From assembly GCA_964058805.1 (NCBI GenBank), contig CAXKVV010000050.1:1-30479 (forward strand): a stretch of DNA of 30,479 bases, written 5' to 3'. The translations under genes and the position numbers were made by a program. The stretch is from Schoenoplectus triqueter. Its lineage: Eukaryota; Streptophyta; Magnoliopsida; Poales; Cyperaceae. The notes under the pieces are model-generated. The model was not told where the DNA came from and ran no database searches. It saw only the letters and a list, made by a program, of their open reading frames with translations. Each line of letters opens with the position of its first letter. Positions within the stretch are counted from its first letter, which is position 1. Below are positions 22,764 through 30,479 of this stretch, piece after piece.

Positions 22764-23092
22764 ATTTTTAATGGTGGCAGAGGGTAGGGGGTAGGAGGAA
22801 GCAATTGTAACTTTTGGTCTTAGCGATGCTCATTGCTGCTCATCAAGTCAAGATTATTTGGAAATAACTTTTTTGTTGTTGAAAGTCATGATAAAATAAA
22901 TTTTAACGGTTGTTCTCTCTTTTTACCGGTAATTAATTAATAGTTGTTTTTTTTGTCTTTATGATTTATGAGCTTTTGAAGTCGATGCATTAGAATACCA
23001 ATTGGAATTAGTGCATTATCACATAAATAATGGGTCCTTAATAGAGAAAAAATTATGATCATTCTTAACAAGCGAAAAATTATGATGGGTCC
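22764..23092. other. Intergenic, no supported gene
   Basis: No gene or clear element. GGGTCCTT and AAAAATTATGAT occur twice within 60 bases (23,031-23,093), a small local duplication. Confidence 0.4.
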
Positions 23093-23450
23093 TTGTTAGT
23101 GAAAATATGATTAATAATAAATAATAATATAAAATAATATTCTTAATATTAAATAAAATAATAATCAATAACATTAAATAAAATAAATAATCATAAATAA
23201 AATCAATAATAATTAGTATTAAACAAAAAATAATAATTCATTATTTATTTATTCTCTCCACCACTATTCTCAAATTATCATTCAAATAACATTTTACTAA
23301 TTCAAAATAATAAAAATTAACATCTTTGAGTTATAATAGAAGTTAGAATTTTTCTTACATTTTTTTTAAATATCACTAATTTTACGCTAATCTCAACTAC
23401 TAACTCAAAAAATACGCTCTTCCACGTTCTTCCACCGTCCAAACACACAC
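23093..23450. mobile_element. Reverse-oriented fragment of the AT-rich GTGTTTGG family
   Basis: Reverse-complemented, this segment begins GTGTGTTTGGACGGTGGAAG, continues with TTTTTTGAGTTAGTAGTT and ATTTTGAATTAGTAAAAT, and runs into ATTGATTATTATTTTATTTA-type sequence. The order matches the left half of the element at 4,092-5,265. It is part of the private insertion in duplication unit 2. Confidence 0.6.
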
Positions 23451-23853
23451 ACCGCTTGCAATACCAATTTCAATTGGACTTGACATGATATATTCACATC
23501 TTATATTTTTTCCACTACAATATTTAAGTTCATCCAGCATTTGCACTCCGATCAACAGTTTTATGTACCACAATGTTGCTTCAATATGTTACAGGTATTT
23601 ACTTAGCCACAGGCCGACAACCCCCATTTTATTACCTTAAAACAAGACCAATTTTTCACTACAAGATCAATAATAAAACTGAAAGAGCAGAAATACTTGA
23701 AAAGAAAACAAAATAAACACAAAACCTCATTGATTGTTTGTCAGAAGAGCGAGATTTATTTATCATTCATACAGAACACTTCTAAAAGAACAACAATATT
23801 CCTTTTGTGAAATTGAAGCCTATAGCCGTTAGCAAATTATAAGGCAAAAACCA

Positions 23854-25452
23854 TCATATAGCATTATCTGGTGAAGGAACAGCAGGGATGACACCAGCCT
23901 CTTGAGGTCCTTCTAGCTCAGCAATGCGCTTCTCCAAAGCACCATACCTTTCATCTGCAGTATCATATACGTGTCTCACCTGAGAGAAGAAATTGGAAAC
24001 TGTTACTTGATATGCATCTGAAGAAGAACAGGTATTAACTGAGTATAAATAGGTATAATTCATCACTTAAGAATAGTATTGTGCTACGTCTGCTAGTCTA
24101 GCACAGAAACACAAAACCAATTAACCTAGGAAGTGGGTAAATTTTGATTGAGAAGTTTTAGTACTATATGGACACCCCTACATACAGCTCCAGAAGGAAG
24201 AGATATCTAAAATGTTCTTTTTAAACACAATAAATGACACATATGGCCGTCACCTGATTTTATTAGAAGTACCCAAATTATTGCCTTATCTTCCTCATTC
24301 TTCTGAAGGTATATTGCAACACCAGACAAGCAGTTAGGGCATTTTTTATTCACATATATGATAAATGATGAGCTCAAATGAATAAATTTCGTATTCTTTG
24401 GAATTATACATGTTATTTGTGCTACATTTAGCATGATTTGCAGCACATATCATGCCCTTGGTTCTCGAATATGACCATTTGACAAGCACAGGCAAACTCA
24501 CTTTCTATTTTGTCAGGTATCAAGTTATTCCTTGTTAGGAACGGCAAACCATACCAACATGCTATCTAAATATTTCATAGTTAAAAATGAATATAACTGT
24601 TGGAACTTGAACATAGAATCAATGAATTAATGTGAGGATCACATGAGGGACAGGATTGTCATTATTTAAGAAGAGTGTTGGCAGATAATTCCCAAACTTA
24701 TGTAATTGTTAACAGGACCCAACATTCTCTTAATCGAATCCTAGTCTACATTATTGAGAACCAATTAGCAGAAACAGCTCTGCACTATCAGTTCATTACA
24801 ATGGAACAGATAGAATATGTTAATGTTTGGAACAATTATTCCTCATCCACCAAAACAAGGAAATCTTTATCTTCAATAAACTGAATACAAAATCCAAAAT
24901 CTGTGCTTTGAAACAATAGAAACATGAGCCCGAGGCATCATAAGTTTGACACATAGTATTCTTATATTAAAATACTAAATGTAACCAACATTTTTCCTAA
25001 TTAGGTCTATTTGTATTAATTCAGACAAAAAAAACCAAGGTCAATTAATCATTCCTCAATTGATATGACCTTGTGTTAACCACCAAGAACTAGTCACATA
25101 TGAACCAGAAATAGTATGCAGACTGATATGAAATACTGAAACTGATAAATGTTTCCGCAAAAAACGGATGAACGGTGGGTACAATTTGCAATGAAGAACA
25201 GAAGGCAGCGACTCCTCTCATATCCCAGCGAGTTTACGATCAGACACTAGGAAACAGGAACTAAAGAGAGAGAAACAATAGATATAAGAGTGATTGCAAA
25301 GAAGGGATAGACGCAGGGGTGGAGATTACCTGACGATACAAGCTCTCTTGCGCCAGCTTGTAATCCTTGTAGAGGAAGAAAGCTCCGGCGACCGACGCGA
25401 CGGTGGCGCCGGCGAAGAATGACGATAACCTCACGCGCAGCATAAACCCCAT
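23854..25452 (-). CDS. Small single-pass membrane/coiled-coil protein (two exons, 82 aa)
   Basis: Exon 1 is 25,330-25,452 (41 codons) and exon 2 is 23,854-23,979 (41 codons plus stop). The intron is 1,350 bases, CAG/GTAATC..CTCTCAG/GTG, phase 0. The protein starts MGFMLRVRLS. It has one hydrophobic segment at about residues 11-28 (SFFAGATVASVAGAFFLY), then a charged helix at about 29-65 with heptad-like spacing (DERYGALEKRIAELEG), and ends with a short proline-rich tail. This suggests an N-terminal membrane anchor with a coiled coil exposed on one side. I believe similar small proteins occur in other plants, but I know no function and assign none. The start is ATGGGGTTTATG; the open frame continues upstream into a basic stretch (to 25,548) that looks like leader sequence. 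It is convergent with the upstream methyltransferase. Confidence 0.85.
23980..25329 (-). other. Intron of the intact small gene (unit 2)
   Basis: 1,350-base GT..AG intron on the minus strand, collinear with the intron of the broken copy. The short open frames at 24,207-24,446 and 24,675-24,884 are inside it and are not supported as genes. Confidence 0.85.
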
Positions 25453-25490
25453 CGCTCTCTCTCTCTCACACAGTCTCTCTTCTTTCTTCT

Positions 25491-25826
25491 TTTTCCTATG
25501 TTTTCGCAAGTACGCCACGCCACGATCGGATCTCCGCCGCTTACGCAAATCCTCGAACCCTTTCTAATTCTATTGGGTTGGCCTTTGGGCCACAATCCGC
25601 ATGTATGCTGATTTTATAATTTGGAAGATGAGCTTGGATAGTTGGATTCAAAAAATTCAAGTCCAAAGTTTAAAATTTATATTAAAAACTATTTATATAA
25701 TTTATGTATCATATATATAATACATGGTGAGATTTTTATTTATGCATGTTTTATCATATAATAAGTGACTTAAAATTCTAATGGTTCAAATTAATTGTCA
25801 TCAATACATAGTACTATTATTGTCTA
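25491..25826. other. Intergenic region upstream of the small gene, nothing specific recognised
   Basis: This contains the presumed promoter of the minus-strand small gene (GC-richer near 25,500-25,600, with a near-palindromic GGGTTGGCCTTTGGGCC) and then AT-rich sequence up to the MULE end. I see no TATA box I would stand by. Confidence 0.4.
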
Positions 25827-26230
25827 GAAAAATTTGTCTTCATGTCATTTTAAAATTTCAAATTTGTTAAAATATCACATCAAAGTTAATTGTTACTATA
25901 TTGACCCTCTAAAATCATTTTGGTTGTCAAATTATCAACATTAGGTATTCTTATGCATTTATTATAAAAGCTAACAATATATTAAAATCTGAATTATATT
26001 TTCATATTTTCAATTATACCCTTCTTACATTAAAATGAAAATACAAAAGCATCTTATTCATCATTCTTTTGTACTAGCCGCTTTCTCCTCTATTTATTTT
26101 CCGATCTCCTCCTTAGATTGCCCCACCGTGACTGCTCTGCTGCTCAGATTGTCCAGCTGTCTCCTTCCCTCCTGATGCATTGCCACACCCTTCCAATTTC
26201 CTCCGCACATAGTTCTTCATCCAGTTTTTA

Positions 26231-26614
26231 GTAATAATAAGTTTTATTAAATTAATATTATTAAAAATAAGAGTGAGAAACGTAAAATTTCAAATATACG
26301 AATGGCAACGCGCCACTGGTAGTGGCGCGTTTCCTTATTTTTACGAAACGCGCCACTGCCAGTGGCGCGTTTCATTATTTTTATAAAACGCGCCACTGCC
26401 AGTGGCGCGTTTACTTCTTATATAGACAAAACCGCAGCGCCTCTCCATCTCACTTGTGTGGGGTTTGGACGAAATGCGCCACTGACAGTGGCGTGTTTCC
26501 TAAAAATAATGAAACACGCCATTGACAGTGGCGCGCTGTCATTCATATATTTAAAATTTTATGTTTTTCACTCTTATTTTTAATAATATTAATTTAATAA
26601 AATTTATTATTATC
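26231..26614. mobile_element. Inverted-repeat element carrying a GC-rich palindrome series
   Basis: The left arm, about 26,231-26,306 (GTAATAATAAGTTTTATTAA..), is complementary to the right arm, about 26,536-26,614 (..TTAATAAAATTTATTATTATC). The arms share AAATTAATATTATTAAAAAT and AAGAGTGARAAACRTAAAAT. The centre carries five GC-rich palindromes, strikingly different from the AT-rich arms. It has no credible coding; the open frames across it (26,322-26,583) are translations of the repeats. TTTA occurs just outside both ends and might be a target duplication. Confidence 0.8.
26307..26540. repeat. Five quasi-palindromic units, core GCGCCACTG-N-CAGTGGCGC
   Basis: Units lie at 26,307-26,331, 26,345-26,373, 26,386-26,412, 26,471-26,499 and 26,511-26,540. 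Unit 2 is an exact 29-base palindrome: GAAACGCGCCACTG, one base, then its reverse complement. Unit 3 matches over 27 bases. Units 4 and 5 carry C-to-T or G-to-A changes (ATGCGCC, GGCGTG, CACGCCATTG), as expected from deamination of methylated cytosines. Spacers between units 1-3 are short and T-rich (CCTTATTTTTAC, ATTATTTTTAT). Units 3 and 4 are separated by about 58 bases of unrelated sequence. Confidence 0.9.
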
Positions 26615-27170
26615 TTTACCACCCAACCGAATAGCTTCTTACCGATCAAGCCATACCCATATTTGTGGGATGAAAATAATGAGGTCTGTCAGCATCCCTT
26701 TTTTTGCTACAAAGAATCTAACAAAATTCTACTTGGATCATTCACTAAACATATTTTCACAAAAGTGAGTTCACAAATATACTTGAATTGCTTCAACAAA
26801 TAAGTTCCAACAAAAATAAGTTCAACGGATTGCTTTAGCACAAAAATAACATATTTGAAACAGATTCAGGACAACTGCTTCAGCATAGACACCAACAAAA
26901 TTACAAATAAGTCAAGAAAAATCCAAAACAAATAAGTCGGTAAAATTATAAATAAGTCCTTCGGCTTAAGCACAGACAGTTCCAACAAGATTCAGACAAC
27001 TGCTTGATCTCTTACATTGTTACTTCTCTTTCAAAGAAATTATAATACACAAGTAAATTTTCAAAAAATATATTGAGATTTTTATTGGAGTATATATAGC
27101 TATAACAACCTCTTATTAGTGTATATTCTTGGATTTGAAGCATCTTCGGGTTGAGATTTTTTTCACGTTC
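26615..27170. other. Non-coding internal MULE sequence
   Basis: Between the nested element and the transposase remnant. AACAAATAAGT(T/C) and (T)CAACTGCTT-like strings recur several times between 26,800 and 27,005, a loose short-repeat pattern. No coding is supported here. Confidence 0.4.
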
Positions 27171-28046
27171 TTTGTTGATGGTCAAATTATTTACATCTCT
27201 TACATTGTTCTTCGGGATATGTTTCTTTTTAGGCCTTCTAGCTGATCTCTTCATAATAGGAGGATGAACTTTGAACCTTGGATCAGATTTGGTCTATTGT
27301 GATTTGTCGGTTATGAATCTGATTACTCCCGCATATGCAACTCAAAATTTATCAAGTGAATAGAACTCGTGCACTGATCCTCCACACATGCTTCTTTAAT
27401 TGAGCAAATAAATATAATGATATGAACACACTTTTCACTCTCTACAGGTGCACTATTGTTTGTTCAAATTCACTGCATGTCTTCATGCATTGTCATCTAG
27501 ATCCATTTCGCTCACCTTGGCACACTTATCACCACCTTTACCAATACTGAATTTTATTGATATTCCTAGTCTTTACATTTAATGACACCTTAAAGCTTAC
27601 TCCTTATTATCCTTCTTCTATCAAAAGTCAACAGTATTCGTTGTCTAATTCGATCAACGAAATCAACGATATTCAAATCCTTCAAGTCCTTTATTCAAAT
27701 ATTAAAACTCTCTTATATGTAATTCACATAATCACATTTTACTAGCTCAAAAAACTTATATCTGCACCAAAACTGCTTGTGGTATATCTTGGAAAATGCA
27801 ATAGCACTAAGTGATGTATTGTTGATCTCGCTCAAATGAGTCTGACAATTCCACATAGTATATGGCAAAGCTACAGGGCCACGTGTTTAGAAAAAATCTC
27901 ATCATGAAACCTTTTATTAAAGTTCTCCATCAAATATCTCATACATTCTCTATGTTCAGAATCATGAAACACACTTGTAACAGTGGCTGCTAATTCCTTG
28001 GATGCATCCGAAGAAATGACCAGCCCCGAGGGAGATTCTATTGCCT
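27171..28046 (-). pseudogene. MuDR-family transposase remnant
   Basis: Minus-strand reading with frameshifts gives, in the normal family order: SGLVISSDASKEL (the second catalytic Asp region of the MULE transposase domain) and ECMRYLMENFNKRF (about 27,905-28,040); then HKQFWCRYKFFELVK and DFVDRIRQRI (about 27,630-27,790); then a degenerate SWIM zinc finger beginning CTCRE, with TGA where the family usually has Trp (27,436-27,452); then FYSLDKF and VAYAGVI..TDKSQ (27,298-27,370); and MKRSARRPKKK (27,220-27,254), the basic C-terminal tail. The N-terminal half of the protein is missing. Several stops and shifts show it is dead. It would have catalysed cut-and-paste transposition. Confidence 0.85.
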
Positions 28047-28414
28047 TTTCTTAATTGTTGCATAAGTCACTTTCAATTTCCACTCGTTTTTACATCAAAG
28101 AATATGTATGTGACTGGGTACTAGAGCGAAAAATGGATTGGAGGGAGGCGAAACAACAAACTAGACGAAGGCGAAGTGATGATTGCGTAGCGGCTGTGTG
28201 GTGATGCAGCAAAGTGGTGGTAGTGGTGACTGAGCACAGGTGTCGGTTGGAATTTAGTTCAAATATGTCAAACTGAATTCTAATTAAAAGCAAGAGAAAA
28301 CGTAATGAAGGATAATTTAGTATTTATAAAAAAGTTAATTTTGAATATTTTATACATTATTAGTGATATTTTGATAAATTTAAAGTTTTGAAGTGACATG
28401 AAGATAAATTTCCC

Positions 28415-28519
28415 AATTGTATATGCCTTCATTGACGTATAATATAAAGTTATCTAATTATTTATTTTATATCAATCTTTTAAAAAAAATTATCAAGATT
28501 TTCAAAATATTCCTAATCA
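28415..28519. other. Short AT-rich spacer after the MULE
   Basis: Starts with the presumed right 9-bp target copy (AATTGTATA). Nothing else is recognised. Confidence 0.4.
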
Positions 28520-28698
28520 AGTGTAATGGCGGAACTAAATGTAAACAAAAAGGGTCAGGCTCCCCTAAAAAATGAAAAAATATATTTTTTCCATTATATT
28601 TTATATATTTTTAAATATAAATACTCTTTGGCCTGTCTTAAAAAAATAAAATTTATTATTTGCCCTCCTTTGTCAAAATTTTTGGTTTCGTCCTGATC
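28520..28698. mobile_element. Possible short TE with GGCGGAAC / GGTTTCGTCC ends
   Basis: The left part TGTAATGGCGGAACTAAAT faces TTTTTGGTTTCGTCCTGATC on the right; GGCGGAACYAAA and GGACGAAACCAAAA are imperfect inverted copies. GGCTCCCCTAAAAAATG and GCCCTCCTTTGTCAAAATTT inside resemble a widespread plant repeat I remember only in outline. Non-coding; limits approximate. Confidence 0.35.
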
Positions 28699-29150
28699 AC
28701 ATGATTCGTTCTCCAAAACAAATAGCGTAATGCTTGTAGTGCGTGTTCGTGACTTCGCATAGAGCATTTTGAAAAATCAATAGTATTTCATTTCGTCGAG
28801 ATGGGCATTGGATAAAAATTAAAGGTAATTTTCCCCTAAAAGCATAAATGCGAGAAAATCTTCCTCCCCCAGCTTTTTTTCCAAAACAAATATGCAGCTT
28901 TTTACCATGAATGTGAGAGTAGATAGCCCCTTGGCTCGTAAATTTTTCAGTATTCAGACAGAGCGAATATAAGAGTTTATTATGACTAAAATGCAAAACG
29001 GATGTCATCAGCATTGTGCCTCTCCCAAGCCTCTGCCACGGTTTTAACCACTTCTGATGAGTTTCTTTTACCATCTGAGATGATTTGACCACCAAGTTTA
29101 TGTACAAGAAAGGAACATGATTCAAAGGAGATCGGGAGATGGATGCTGGA
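28697..29150 (-). pseudogene. Broken, unrecognised protein-coding fragment
   Basis: A 142-codon minus-strand frame is open at 28,697-29,125, but the frame one base over looks more protein-like. It reads LVHKLGGQIISDGKRNSSEV and VAEAWERHNADDIRFAF (about 28,997-29,115). After a one-base shift it continues as AKGLSTLTFMVKSC, EKKLGEEDFLAFMLLGENYL and SNAHLDEMKYY, with three stops. Such a pattern fits a decayed gene better than either frame alone. A splice-like TTTTGCATTTTAG sits at the first break, so an intron boundary is also possible. I do not recognise the family. Confidence 0.35.
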
Positions 29151-29880
29151 TTCTGATCATTAATCGGATTATAATAGCTTATTAGGTTTTAATTCATTAA
29201 CGAATTGAATATTAAATAGAAAACCAATAATTTAATATACTTTCTTATCTAGTAAAGACTATCGAAATAATATTAATTTACATATTAAAAATAACAAAAA
29301 ATAAAACAAAAACCAATAGATAATCAAACCGATGAAGAAAACTTTCATTTAAAGGACTTCATATTTTGAAACATCCACGGTATTAAATGATTTTTCTCAA
29401 TAAAAATAATTAAACAATCTAGGAAGGTCAGAAATTAATTTCAGGGGAGATCAGATTAGCAAAATCTTAACCCAAAATGCTATTTTTTAAAATCCAGACT
29501 GATGGATCTGCCGAGATGATGTTAGGTACATTCTTGCAGTTGTTTAGACCCAAGTCTACAGATTCTTTAGTTTGCACAGCCACATTTACTAGCATGTCAC
29601 ATGGGGAAAGTTTTTTCTGAAACTTCCATGGTTTTTGGCTTGAGGAAAGATTGATCTATCTGTGAAAACATGCATTTCAAATCCTTCATCCAACCATTTT
29701 AGACGATTCACTTGGTATGATGAATGAAACAATGATTAGATTAATAGCTTATAACATACTTCAATTAAGCGGTAACAGTTGTTTACCAGAACAGTACCAG
29801 CTTGATCCCAGAATCTAGATTTTGTTGAAAGATAAACTTAATTTTAATATTAAAGTTAAATAAATTAGAAAATAAAGGGA
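29151..29880. other. Intergenic, nothing recognised
   Basis: No coding, RNA or clear repeat feature. Base composition is moderately AT-rich, without long low-complexity runs. Confidence 0.4.
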
Positions 29881-29900
29881 GACTCTTTGACTTCAGCACT
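29881..29900 (+). promoter_or_regulatory. W-box segment matching the methyltransferase promoters
   Basis: GACTCTTTGACTTCAGCACT closely matches GAGTCTGTTGACTTCAGCACT upstream of both methyltransferase genes, sharing TTGACTTCAGCAC exactly, and is followed by a related AAAATT block. No methyltransferase exon follows it; LTR-like sequence does. Confidence 0.3.
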
Positions 29901-29909
29901 TTGGCAAAA

Positions 29910-30479
29910 TTTTAAGGCTGATTAATGACAACATGTGAAGGGATAAATAGACGTGAAATTTAGTATATGACCTATGAATGGAAAGCTCTTGAAGTCTAAT
30001 TTCTAAGGATTCAAATGCCAAGTCGTTTGGAGTTCCCTACAGAGAGTTATGGCGATTTTAGTGAACAGGACTCAGCTGAAAGGGTGTTGTTTAGAATTCT
30101 GTTTTTATTATATGTTTTTATTACGAATTTCTAGAGTCTTCTTAAATGTTTAGGCTATATAAAGAGTTGTGTTCTGTTATTTTGTAAGCAAAAAAGTTAT
30201 AAGAGTGTCTAATAGTAAGAAAACATATTTTATCCATCTCTTCTCTTTTAACAGATTTTATAAAATTGAGGCAACCTCAATTTTGTGTGTTTAGGTCTTA
30301 GTTATTTTAATTCTCTTTTATGGACAGAAAATAGGTACAAAATGGCATAAATATAATGAAGATGAAATGAGAAAATTCTTTTCATTAGGAAAAAAAAGCA
30401 AGAGCTGCAAAGCAACTCTGTAATACCACCACCCAGTCAGGGAATTTTTACTTAAACGGCCTAAAAGTCAATAATATCT
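29910..30479 (+). mobile_element. Probable LTR-retroelement fragment
   Basis: GGAAAGCTCTTGAAGTCTAA, TGGAGTTCCCTACAGAGAGT and GTTATGGCGATTTTAGTGAA (29,980-30,065) resemble sequence I associate with plant LTR retroelements. They are followed by a strong TATA box (TATATAAAG at 30,156-30,164) and a T-rich leader, as in an LTR U3-R region. No borders or coding are visible before the window ends. Confidence 0.35.

Larger units (their letters stand above)
19968..25490. repeat. Segmental tandem duplication, unit 2
   Basis: Second unit of the two-gene duplication in the same order and orientation as unit 1. It is about 1.2 kb longer, mainly because of transposon-derived sequence at 21,732-23,450 between the methyltransferase and small-gene segments. 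Outside the 5' part of the methyltransferase, the two units differ by many substitutions and small indels. Confidence 0.9.
25827..28414 (-). mobile_element. Decayed Mutator-like element (MULE), near full length
   Basis: The terminal inverted repeats match for at least 50 bases: left GAAAAATTTGTCTTCATGTCA (from 25,827) and right, reverse-complemented, GGGAAATTTATCTTCATGTCA (from 28,414). Both continue into AAATTTRTYAAAATATCAC. The 9 bases outside the left end (TATTGTCTA) match those outside the right end (AATTGTATA) at 7 of 9 positions, consistent with an aged 9-bp MULE target duplication. A minus-strand MuDR-type transposase remnant lies inside. The element contains a later insertion at 26,231-26,614. 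Confidence 0.8.

Noticed and set aside
25453..25548. N-terminal extension of the small protein starting at 25,548
   Set aside because: The extra 32 residues are Arg/Lys/Glu runs translated from a GA-rich leader, and the extension is not conserved in unit 1. The ATG at 25,452 fits better.
26307..26540. CRISPR-like array
   Set aside because: The repeated units are palindromes with short AT-rich or unequal spacers, the surrounding genes are plant nuclear, and the units lie inside an inverted-repeat element within a MULE.

Overview
This looks like nuclear DNA from a flowering plant. It is very AT-rich, has GT..AG introns, encodes plant-type proteins, and most of its length is transposon debris and low-complexity AT sequence. 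I cannot name the species. Genes are sparse: the only intact ones I can support are two tandem copies of a class I SAM-dependent methyltransferase gene and one intact copy of a small membrane/coiled-coil protein gene.

Layout. 1-15,400 is intergenic. It holds a degenerate ~130-bp tandem repeat (1.20-1.55 kb), two long foldback MITEs each sitting inside a (TA)n microsatellite (1.58-1.98 and 6.20-6.61 kb), an AT-rich element with inverted-repeat ends (4.09-5.27 kb), a diverged ~265-bp direct repeat (5.33-6.07 kb), a GTCGGGTC-rich element (8.85-9.22 kb), a long non-coding retroelement-like stretch (9.24-12.42 kb), a 30-bp minisatellite (12.69-12.80 kb) and a 15-monomer satellite array of ~178-bp units arranged as ~360-bp dimers (12.81-15.41 kb).

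15.43-25.49 kb is a tandem segmental duplication. Each unit carries a two-exon methyltransferase gene (+ strand, 259 aa) followed by a convergent two-exon gene for a small protein (- strand, 82 aa in unit 2). Unit 1 is 15,428-19,740 and unit 2 is 19,968-25,490. Both methyltransferases are intact. The small gene is intact in unit 2 but broken in unit 1 (start-codon frameshift, exon 2 frameshift and an exon 2 deletion). The 5' two thirds of the methyltransferase copies, intron included, are nearly identical, while the last ~400 coding bases differ by about 10%, which points to gene conversion. Unit 2 is longer mainly because transposons (21.73-23.45 kb) lie between its two genes.

25.83-28.41 kb is a decayed but structurally recognisable Mutator-like element (MULE) on the minus strand, with matching ends and a 9-bp flanking match (7/9). 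Nested in it is a 384-bp inverted-repeat element whose core is a series of five GC-rich palindromes. 28.5-30.5 kb holds a small TE-like end, a broken unrecognised coding fragment, and a retroelement LTR-like sequence.

All alignments and counts were made by eye; no database search was possible.
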